Assembly: GCA_026770585.1 (NCBI GenBank) | Contig: MU646541.1 | Span: forward strand, 78,872 to 92,560 | DNA: 13,689 nt | Origin: Baffinella frigidus | Lineage: Eukaryota; Cryptophyceae; Cryptomonadales; Baffinellaceae | Reading direction: 5' to 3' | Part shown: positions 10,065 through 13,689 of the stretch, one piece after another | Numbering within the stretch: position 1 is the first letter of the stretch | Layout: every line of letters starts with the position of its first letter | Translations under genes and position numbers: made by a program | Notes under the pieces: model-generated | What the model saw: only the letters and a program-made list of their open reading frames with translations | Told to the model about the DNA's origin: nothing | The model's database searches: none

Positions 10065-13000
10065 ACCCCAAACCCCAATCCCCACACCCTCAACCCTCAA
10101 CCCTCAACTAGGGGCTCTTCCGCGGACAATGCTACGGCATCGATGACGGGACCGTGCACGCGCCCACGCCGTGCGGTATCCACCGTTTCCTTAAGTTAAC
10201 CCTGAACCCTGAGTGCTACAACATCGATGACGGGTGCACGCGCCCACCCCGTGTGGTATCCACCGTTTCCTTACGTTCACGGAGGTTCCACTTTTGCTGT
10301 GAGACGTTCCACCCTGAACCCTGAACCCTGAGTGCTACGGCATCGACGACGGGACTGTGCCGCCCACCCCGTGTGGTATACCCTAAACCCCAAACCCTAA
10401 ACCCTGAACCCCAAACCCTAAACCCTGAACCCTAAACCTTACACTCTAAAACCTGAACCCTGAACCCTAAACAATAAACCAAAAATTGTAAACCTAAACC
10501 CTGACTCCTAAACAATAAACAAAAATAAATCAACACCGCCATCAACAATAGACAACAGGGAGAATAAAAAATCAACAAAAATAAACAATATGCAATAAAC
10601 AAGTCAAACATAAACAATACACATGGGGCGGCATGTCTTTCGCAAACTGCGCGGTCGGGTACGAGTGCCTTCTGCTCGGCGAGAACCCTTCCATGGGTTC
10701 CCGTCCTCAATTTAAAACTCAGAGATCTGTACACGTGACCACCGTGTAGTAACTTTCATATGTTTGGGCACGCTTTCCGTGCAGCCACGTGACCAACTCC
10801 ATACCCAACGCCTACAATCGAAATTTTAAAACGGTGCGGTGTACAATCGACATTTAAAAAGGGTCCCTCGCGCGGCAGGGGGCGGCATGAGCTTCGCGCA
10901 CTGCGCGAAGGGGTACGAGTGTCTTCTGCTTGGAGAAAACCCTTCCAGGGGGGTGGTCCACTTTGACGGGATCGGCGGGGTAACCCCACACCCTAAACCC
11001 CAAAAACCGAAACCTGAAACCCGAAACACGAAACACGAAACCCGAAACCTTAAACCCTGAACCCTAAACCCTAAACCCTGAACCCTGAACTCTGAATCCT
11101 GAACCCTAAACCCCAAACCCTAAACCCTAAACCCTAAACCCTAAACCCTGAACCCTGAACCCTGAACTCTAAACCCTAAACCCTAAACCCTAAACCCTAA
11201 ACCCTTATCCAGGCGATCATGACGATCTACCAGATCATGACTCTCGAGGGCTGGTGAGAGACTCGAACCGAAACCCTAAACCCTAAACCCTAAACCCTAA
11301 ACCCTAGGCTGTAGACCCTAAACCCTACACCCTAAACCCTAAACCCTAGACCCTAGACCCTAAACCCTTAACCCTACACCTTAAACCCATACCCTCAACC
11401 CTAAACACTAAATCCTAACCACAAACCCTAATAAGTGACCCTACCCTAAACCATTAAACCTTAAATCCTAAACCCTAAACCCTAAACCCTAAACCCTAAG
11501 CCCTAAACCCTAATCCCCACACCCTGAACCGTAAACTCCAAACCCTAAACCCTAATCCCAATCCCTAAACCCCAACCCTCAACCCCCAAATATTTCAGCA
11601 GCCAGGAGTGGGAGGAGACAGCGGGCGTTTTGCTGTTCGTGCAAATTAATCTCAGACAAAGTATTTTAAAAAGGGTTTATCACCGGTTATGAGCCTGCTG
11701 TTTTGTACCTGCTGTTGTGTACGAAATTTACTACACAATTTAATAATACGTGTAAAAGGAAAACGTGTGTTTTGTAAATTTCGTACACGTGTAGCTCGCG
11801 ACGGGGTCTTACATTTCCTGGTGGAGTTCCCCGGTTCCGCTGCTGAGCGAGGACGGGACACTCTTAAAGGGGCCAAAAAAATATTCCCCTACATCGTGAA
11901 GGAAATGGACTTCTAAAATGAAAAAGCCATGTGCAGAATCTGGACCTGGCTCGTTAAAACGTGCTTGTTTCGCTCGACAACGGCTGACCCCTCAACCCTG
12001 AACCCGAAACCCGTTTCAGGTACGAGGTAATGACGTTCGTGCAGGGGGTGTACCACCCGGCGATGTTCATCTACTTCATTTGCATCATCGTCCTCGGTAG
12101 GCCTCAACCCTAAACCCCAAACCCTAAACCTAAACCCTACACCCCAAAACCCAAACCCCAAACCCCAAACCCCAAACCCCAAACCCCAAACCCCAAACCC
12201 CAACTCCCCCAAACCCCAAACCCCCAACCCCAAACCCCAAACCCCAAACCCCAAACCCCAAACCCCAAACACAACCCCCCTCAAACCCCACACCCCACAC
12301 CCCACACCCCACACCCCACACCCCACACCCCCAAACCCCGAACACCAAAACAGGACCCTACTTCGCGGTGCAGCTCTTCCTGGTCGTCATCGCGACGCAG
12401 CACGCACAGACCAAGGTTTGCCTACACCCTAAACCCTCAACCCTAAACCCTAAACCTTAAAACCTTGAACCCTAAACCCTAAACCCTAAACCCTAAACTC
12501 TGCACCCTAAACCTCAAACCCTAAACCCTAAACCCTAAACCCTAAACCCCAAACCCTAAACCCTAAACCCTCAACCCTAAACCCTGCACCCTCAACCCCA
12601 AACCCCAAACCCCAAACCCCAAACCCTCAACCCTCAACCCTACACCCTACACCCCAAACCCTACACCCTAAACCCTTAACCCTAAACCCTAAACCCCAAA
12701 CCCCCAACCCCAACCCCCAAACCCCAAACCTCAAACCCTAAATCCTAAACCCTTTACCAGGAGTCGCTCAAAGCCCTCGAGGCCGTGTCTGCCATGGGCG
12801 GGGTAACCTCCCCCTCAAGTCTTTCCAAGCATGTCCAAAGTCCTTTGAAGTCGTTCTCATTATTTTCGGGTGGCGGGGTCGACACCCTCCAGCGCTGTGC
12901 AGAGAAGTTGGCCACCGAAAAATGGCAAAATGGGAAAATTGGAGCCATTTTGTCCACTTTTGAGAAATTACTTTACTAAAGTTCTCAAAAGTTGACGAAA

Positions 13001-13689
13001 TGACTCCAATTTCTCGATTTCCCATTATTTCCCGTGGCCAACTTCTCTGCACAGCGCTCTAGCTCTGCCTGCGTTTTATTCTGGCTCATCCTCGAGGCTT
13101 TCTATTCGCCCTTTTGTACTAGATTTATGCTCTTGAATACTTTGAACGACGAGCCAGATTAAAACTCAGGCAGAGCTAGACCTCCCCACCCCCCGAAACC
13201 AGACCACTGTAACCTCCCAGAAAACCGAAAACTGAGACCCTGAACCCGAAACCAACCCATGAACCCGAAACCCTGGAACTGAAATCCTGAACCCGGCACA
13301 AGAGACACCAAGCCCTGCGCATACCAAATGTATTAATAAAATAATCGACGCGCACGTGCTCGCGCACGCCGCTGCGCCTTACCCCTTCTCCCTTCTCCTT
13401 TCTCCCTACTCCCTTCTCCCTAAACCCTAAACCCTAAACCCTAAACCTTAAACACCAAACACCAAACACCAAACACCAAATATCAAACACCAAACCCTGA
13501 ACTCTTGACCCCAACCCCCCACCCCCCACCCCCAAACCCCAAACCCCAAACCCCAAACCCTAAACCCTAAACCCTGAACCAGCCGGTGCAGCCTGCGCTT
13601 CCACGCTCGGGGGCCCAGAGCCGAGCTCAAACGGGGAACTCCAATTTTTCGAGGGACGGAGGGAGCGGCAGCGGGAGCAGTGGAGGAGG
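5389..13689 (+). CDS. Voltage-gated Ca2+-channel-like alpha subunit, domain I, 13 exons, 3' partial
   Basis: Predicted join: 5389-5997, 6293-6367, 6503-6549, 7323-7392, 9229-9304, 9808-9863, 10112-10175, 10879-10979, 11213-11253, 12020-12096, 12354-12415, 12761-12802, 13583 to the edge. That is 1,427 nt, about 475 residues, with every phase compatible and every intron GT-AG. Layout: Ser/Lys-rich cytosolic N-terminus (1-140), S1 (about 152-170), S2 (187-215), S3 (221-236), S4 (253-266, Arg every third residue in LRSLRVMRPLR), S5 (275-308), an extracellular Cys-rich turret, pore helix and filter TLEGW (Glu378), S6 (392-418), then a linker. The filter Glu fits domain I of CaV, NALCN and algal CAV2-type channels, which conduct cations across a membrane on depolarisation; domain I alone cannot separate these. 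Later domains would lie beyond the window. The start was chosen as the first in-frame ATG, with A at -3 and G at +4. Confidence 0.85.
5998..6292 (+). repeat. Intron 1, telomeric-repeat tract
   Basis: Almost entirely CCCTAAA and variants (CCCCAAA, CCTGAAC). Donor GTGATC, acceptor CTTAG. The octamer AGGTGATC occurs at both ends (5996-6003 and 6291-6298), so the intron looks like an insertion flanked by a target-site duplication. Confidence 0.85.
6293..6367 (+). CDS. Channel exon 2: end of S2, start of S3
   Basis: 25 codons, phase 0 to 0. Encodes VIACGLIVGPHTYMRDPWNN followed by MDLFI. The pattern YxRDPWNxxDxxI is the standard S2-S3 loop and S3 start of four-domain channels, which strongly supports the splice choice. 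Confidence 0.88.
6368..6502 (+). repeat. Intron 2, telomeric-repeat tract
   Basis: Short intron of degenerate CCCTAAA/CCCCAAA with A-runs and a poly-C run. Donor GTACAC, acceptor AATCAG. No clear direct repeat at its ends. Confidence 0.85.
6503..6549 (+). CDS. Channel exon 3: S3
   Basis: 47 nt, encodes VVISMMDVLTPAPAPG with the last codon split. Continues S3 from DLFI. The donor is GGG|GTAAACCC, in which the telomeric repeat itself supplies the GTAAAC. Confidence 0.82.
6551..6902 (+). repeat. Intron 3, telomeric-repeat part
   Basis: Degenerate CCCTAAA, CCCTCAA and CCCCACA units filling the first part of intron 3 (6550-7322). It is interrupted by a relic of exon 3 at 6644-6666. Confidence 0.85.
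6644..6666 (+). pseudogene. Exon 3 relic
   Basis: This short GC-rich island resembles the 3' end of exon 3 (GTTTTGACGCCCGCGCCGG) and is followed by the same donor-like GTAAACCC. It is embedded in telomeric repeat and is too short and altered to code. Confidence 0.5.
6907..6953 (+). pseudogene. Exon 4 relic A
   Basis: Preceded by AG and matching the first 46 or so bases of exon 4, with one extra G that shifts the frame. It ends where the dispersed repeat begins (ATGAAATCGTGTAG). Derived from exon 4 and not expected to code. Confidence 0.8.
6957..7049. repeat. Dispersed repeat, copy 2
   Basis: Carries GAAATCGTGTAGTAAAGATT, then a doubled TTTGAACCTATTTTAAATC. It lies directly between exon 4 relics A and B. 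Confidence 0.75.
7053..7096 (+). pseudogene. Exon 4 relic B
   Basis: Preceded by CCCAG like the real exon 4. It translates in frame as SLDEGGTNPWALR and then TGA, so the exon frame is kept for 13 residues before being cut off by the dispersed repeat. Confidence 0.8.
7096..7145. repeat. Dispersed repeat, copy 3
   Basis: Begins ACTAACACGCAATCGTGTAG, closely matching ACTAAAACGAAATCGTGTAG of the first copy. Followed by AT-rich sequence with repeated CGTAxGCCCAA units (about 7153-7215). Confidence 0.75.
7257..7269 (+). pseudogene. Exon 4 relic C (shortest)
   Basis: Only GTCGTTGGACGA remains before the dispersed repeat takes over. It lacks the AG acceptor (CTG instead). Confidence 0.6.
7268..7300. 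repeat. Dispersed repeat, copy 4
   Basis: Contains ATGAAATCGTGTAGTAAAGG and ends in TATTTTAAACCC, immediately upstream of the intact exon 4. Confidence 0.7.
7323..7392 (+). CDS. Channel exon 4: S3-S4 loop and S4 voltage sensor
   Basis: 70 nt, completes a split Gly and encodes SLDEGGTNPSALR followed by SLRVMRPLRA. Four Arg at every third position define S4. Acceptor CCCAG, donor GTATAT. This is the only complete copy among at least seven related segments. Confidence 0.87.
7504..7527 (+). pseudogene. Exon 4 3'-end relic H
   Basis: GCCATCACGCGGCCGCTCCG resembles GTCATGCGCCCGCTCCGCGC of exon 4 and is followed by donor-like GGTAACT. The sequence between it and exon 4 recurs after later relics, making a tandem exon-end/intron-start unit. 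Confidence 0.55.
7640..7687 (+). pseudogene. Exon 4 relic E (S4 part, frame intact)
   Basis: 48 nt encoding NPSALRSLRVMQPLRA, followed by donor GTATGT. It differs from exon 4 mainly at third positions, plus Arg to Gln in the sensor. No AG directly precedes it, so it probably is not spliced in; the upstream CT-rich and poly-C tract (7529-7610) is notable. Confidence 0.8.
7761..7784 (+). pseudogene. Exon 4 3'-end relic F
   Basis: GCCACTATGCGACCGCTCCG followed by TGCC and donor-like GTATGTTTATAAAGCG, as after relic E. Confidence 0.6.
7841..7864 (+). pseudogene. Exon 4 3'-end relic G
   Basis: GCCATCATGCGGCCGCCCCG followed by donor-like GGTAACT, nearly identical in layout to the relic at 7504. 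Confidence 0.55.
7870..8330. repeat. ACCCCAATTAACT-rich degenerate repeat
   Basis: Many loose copies of CTACCCCAATTAACTA and variants. The reverse-complement theme (TAGTTGGAATTGGGGTAG) appears at about 8695-8960, so both blocks look like arms of one larger inverted arrangement around the fold-back at 8498-8694. Confidence 0.6.
7974..8000 (+). other. Candidate 27-nt cassette microexon or degraded exon 4 copy
   Basis: A long CT-rich tract (7939-7967) leads to AAACAG, then 27 nt encoding VLERPLSLK in the channel phase, then a near-consensus donor GTGAGT. Inclusion would add nine residues to the S4-S5 linker without changing frame. Its first bases (GTCCTAGAAAGG) also resemble the start of exon 4, so it may be a decayed copy instead. 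Confidence 0.35.
8393..8458. repeat. 33-bp tandem duplication
   Basis: Two adjacent units starting GACCAACCAGTTGACTTACG and GACCAGCCAGTTGACTTACG, differing at a single base. Confidence 0.85.
8498..8694. mobile_element. Fold-back (MITE-like) element in intron 4
   Basis: The left arm (8498-8546, with ATTCGGGTTGGCTTGGATT) is an imperfect inverted copy of the right arm (8643-8694, with AATCCAAGCCACCCCGAAT). Unit length near 200 bp, no coding capacity. No clean flanking duplication was recognised. Confidence 0.6.
8801..9228. repeat. Four CACC-AATAATCGAGTTTGGTG boxes
   Basis: Copies near 8801-8837, 8867-8907, 8965-9001 and 9202-9228. Each has a short inverted CACC(N)AA / TTTGGTG stem. The last box ends in GGTGCAG, which is the splice acceptor of exon 5; earlier boxes are followed by CAGGTGATT, CAAGTGACGAAGTT and CAGGTGCCAAA, which resemble the exon 5 start GTGACCAAGTTC. 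Confidence 0.65.
9051..9207. repeat. 79-bp tandem duplication
   Basis: Two diverged units both begin ATTTCTGTTACCTTA and end GTGAATGGCACATC-ACACC, joined at 9128/9129. Confidence 0.8.
9229..9304 (+). CDS. Channel exon 5: S4-S5 linker and start of S5
   Basis: 76 nt, encodes VTKFPDLRFLVVLLLRCIPM then LANVL and the first base of Gly. The 'FPDLRFLVxLLL' pattern is typical of the S4-S5 linker in algal and protist four-domain channels. Acceptor GTGCAG, donor GTGAGC. Confidence 0.87.
9305..9570 (+). repeat. Intron 5, telomeric-repeat part
   Basis: Mostly CCCTAAA with CCTAAAA and CCCTACG variants (9312-9561), ending at the acceptor-like GTTGCAG of the broken exon 6 copy. Confidence 0.85.
9571..9613 (+). 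pseudogene. Exon 6 truncated copy
   Basis: Encodes GLVLFLFSVFGILGV and then departs from the exon. The 53-bp segment 9561-9613, including the acceptor, repeats at 9798-9850 with three mismatches. The two copies flank the dispersed repeat. Confidence 0.85.
9628..9775. repeat. Dispersed repeat, copy 5 (long form)
   Basis: Begins TTTTGACCCAGTATGAGGCT, includes ATGAAATCGTGTAGTAACAA and GTTGACCTATTTT. Same block order as at 4691-4840, so this is the best guide to the element's full extent. Confidence 0.8.
9808..9863 (+). CDS. Channel exon 6: S5
   Basis: 56 nt, completes a split Gly and encodes LVLFLFFVFGILGVQLFK. 'FFVFGILGVQLFKG' is a hallmark S5 sequence of CaV/NaV-type domains. Acceptor GTGCAG, donor GTGACC. 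Confidence 0.9.
9864..10111 (+). repeat. Intron 6, CCCTCAA-dominated telomeric variant tract
   Basis: The first units are CCCTAAA, then a long run of CCCTCAA (about 9910-10075). The acceptor CAACTAG is itself a one-base variant of the repeat. Confidence 0.87.
10112..10175 (+). CDS. Channel exon 7: S5-pore turret
   Basis: 64 nt, encodes GLFRGQCYGIDDGTVHAPTP then Cys and one base. It continues QLFK from exon 6 and provides two Cys likely to form turret disulphides. Donor GTATCC. Two shorter copies lie downstream. Confidence 0.78.
10211..10255 (+). pseudogene. Exon 7 copy 2 (frameshifted)
   Basis: Matches from TGCTAC of exon 7 through the donor GTATCCACCGTTTCCTTA, with a 4-nt loss after GACGGG that breaks the frame. 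The flanking intron sequence is also copied. Confidence 0.75.
10331..10375 (+). pseudogene. Exon 7 copy 3 (frame intact)
   Basis: Preceded by CTGAG, it encodes CYGIDDGTVPPTPC in the exon phase and is followed by GTATAC. It lacks the GLFRGQ part. It could be a relic or an alternative exon. Confidence 0.6.
10622..10697 (+). pseudogene. Exon 8 copy 1 (lacks acceptor and 3' end)
   Basis: Encodes GGMSFANCAVGYECLLLGEN then PSMG before diverging. The acceptor position reads CATG instead of CAG. Differences from the intact exon are mainly synonymous, including an AGC-to-TCT Ser codon swap. Confidence 0.75.
10879..10979 (+). CDS. Channel exon 8: turret to pore helix
   Basis: 101 nt, encodes GGMSFAHCAKGYECLLLGEN then PSRGVVHFDGIGG. 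'HFDxI' before the pore helix matches the 'FDN' motif of CaV/NaV pores. Two further Cys probably pair with those of exon 7. Acceptor GGCAG, donor GTAACC. Confidence 0.85.
10980..11212 (+). repeat. Intron 8, telomeric-repeat tract
   Basis: Starts with CCCGAAACACGAAA-type variants, then CCCTGAA and CCCTAAA. Acceptor TTATCCAG. Confidence 0.87.
11213..11253 (+). CDS. Channel exon 9: pore helix and selectivity filter
   Basis: Only 41 nt, encodes AIMTIYQIMTLEG and the first two bases of Trp. TLEGW is the filter signature of calcium-type domains, the Glu being the ion-coordinating residue. Donor GTGAGA. Confidence 0.9.
11254..12019 (+). other. Intron 9 (telomeric repeats plus AT-rich island)
   Basis: 11270-11590 is telomeric repeat, 11597-11640 a possible exon 10 relic, and 11650-11985 non-repetitive sequence with a 75-codon frame (11689-11916) that I do not recognise. 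A perfect 15-bp inverted repeat GTGTACGAAATTTAC lies at 11717-11731 and 11774-11788. A short telomeric stretch precedes the acceptor TTTCAG. Confidence 0.7.
12020..12096 (+). CDS. Channel exon 10: post-filter loop and S6
   Basis: 77 nt, completes Trp and encodes YEVMTFVQGVYHPAMFIYFI then CIIVL. Acceptor TTTCAG, donor GTAGGC. Matches the loop and first half of S6 following EGW in CaV-type domains. Confidence 0.87.
12097..12353 (+). repeat. Intron 10, CCCCAAA and CCCCACA tracts
   Basis: Short CCCTAAA start, then a nearly pure CCCCAAA run (about 12140-12270) and a CCCCACA run (about 12285-12330). Acceptor AAACAG. Confidence 0.88.
12354..12415 (+). CDS. Channel exon 11: end of S6
   Basis: 62 nt, completes Gly and encodes PYFAVQLFLVVIATQHAQTK. 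This corresponds to the 'FFxLNLxLAVxxxxFxxTK' S6 end. The usual Asn of the S6 'NL' motif reads Gln here. Donor GTTTGC. Confidence 0.87.
12416..12760 (+). repeat. Intron 11, telomeric-repeat tract
   Basis: CCCTAAA with CCCCAAA and CCCTACA blocks throughout. Donor GTTTGC is the weakest in the gene; acceptor TTTACCAG. Confidence 0.85.
12761..12802 (+). CDS. Channel exon 12: cytosolic linker after S6
   Basis: 42 nt, encodes ESLKALEAVSAMGG. 'TK-E' across the junction matches the charged start of the domain I-II linker. Acceptor ACCAG, donor GTAACC. Confidence 0.7.
12891..13058. mobile_element. Fold-back (MITE-like) element, long arms
   Basis: Near-palindrome of about 168 bp. The left end AGCGCTGTGCAGAGAAGTTG and the right end CAACTTCTCTGCACAGCGCT are perfect complements for the first 25 bp, and the imperfect stem extends about 77 bp per arm around a 15-nt loop. 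No coding capacity. Confidence 0.85.
13059..13179. mobile_element. Second fold-back element directly abutting the first
   Basis: 29-bp inverted ends, CTAGCTCTGCCTGCGTTTTA... at 13059-13087 and its complement at 13151-13179, with two mismatches. Starts at the base after the previous element ends. Confidence 0.85.
13421..13582 (+). repeat. Telomeric-repeat end of intron 12
   Basis: CCCTAAA, AAACACC and CCCCAAA sub-blocks leading to the acceptor AACCAG. Confidence 0.8.
13583..13689 (+). CDS. Channel exon 13: Ser/Gly-rich linker, partial
   Basis: The non-repetitive end of the window is open in the expected phase and encodes PVQPALPRSGAQSRAQTGN... and a Gly/Ser run. An alternative AG at 13590-13591 would drop three residues and keep the frame. 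Assigned by phase and composition only; there is no family motif. Confidence 0.55.

Larger units (their letters stand above)
10176..10878 (+). other. Intron 7 (telomeric variants, exon 7 and 8 copies)
   Basis: Besides the exon copies it holds CCCTAAA/CCCTGAA repeats (about 10378-10500), then AT-rich sequence with AACAATAAACAAAAATAAA (about 10490-10620). The segment before exon 8 repeats TACAATCGAxATTTTAAAA-like sequence. Confidence 0.7.
12803..13582 (+). other. Intron 12 (two abutting fold-backs, telomeric end)
   Basis: Holds the two fold-back elements described separately, degenerate CCCGAAA sequence (about 13190-13300), a CCTTCTC run (about 13380-13420), CCCTAAA, AAACACC (about 13450-13495) and CCCCAAA up to the acceptor. 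Confidence 0.65.

Noticed and set aside
10432-10734. 100-codon minus-strand hydrophobic frame
   Set aside because: It reads through AT-rich repeat and the antisense of the exon 8 relic; no family features.
11913-12348. Gly/Trp/Val-rich minus-strand frames
   Set aside because: They are simple translations of the TTTGGGG repeat (GVWGLGF...), not proteins.
5998-13582. Target-site duplications at all introns
   Set aside because: Only intron 1 shows a convincing match; the others share just the splice consensus.

Overview
This window looks like nuclear DNA of a eukaryote, most likely a green alga. The evidence is abundant plant/alga-type telomeric repeat (CCCTAAA on the + strand), GT-AG introns with short GC-rich exons, and a voltage-gated cation channel of the calcium-channel type, a family kept in green algae but lost from land plants. 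A large-genome prasinophyte would fit, but I cannot name the species.

Left part (1-4708): the whole stretch is one uninterrupted open frame on the minus strand, about 1,569 codons, running off the left edge. It carries an RNase H-like segment followed by a zinc-knuckle of the kind found at the end of reverse transcriptases, then about 970 further residues I cannot assign. I read it as a retroelement polyprotein that has lost, or never had within this window, its reverse transcriptase. Its upstream end abuts a dispersed repeat (4691-4840) that recurs four more times inside the neighbouring gene.

Middle and right part (5389-13689): a + strand gene whose 13 recognisable exons spell the first membrane domain (S1-S6, with pore sequence TLEGW) of a CaV/NALCN/Chlamydomonas CAV2-like channel. 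All reading phases match across twelve GT-AG introns. Exons 2-12 are tiny (41-101 nt). Most introns consist largely of degenerate telomeric repeat, always with CCCTAAA on the sense strand. The window ends in the linker after domain I.

The introns also contain many broken copies of the adjoining exons: exon 4 at least seven times, exon 7 three times, and exons 6 and 8 twice. Several of these relics are cut off exactly where the dispersed repeat begins. The largest introns (4 and 12) also hold fold-back elements and short tandem repeats. The most unusual aspects are the gene built from telomere-repeat introns, the ladder of exon relics, and the long minus-strand frame, which has no stop codon inside the window.
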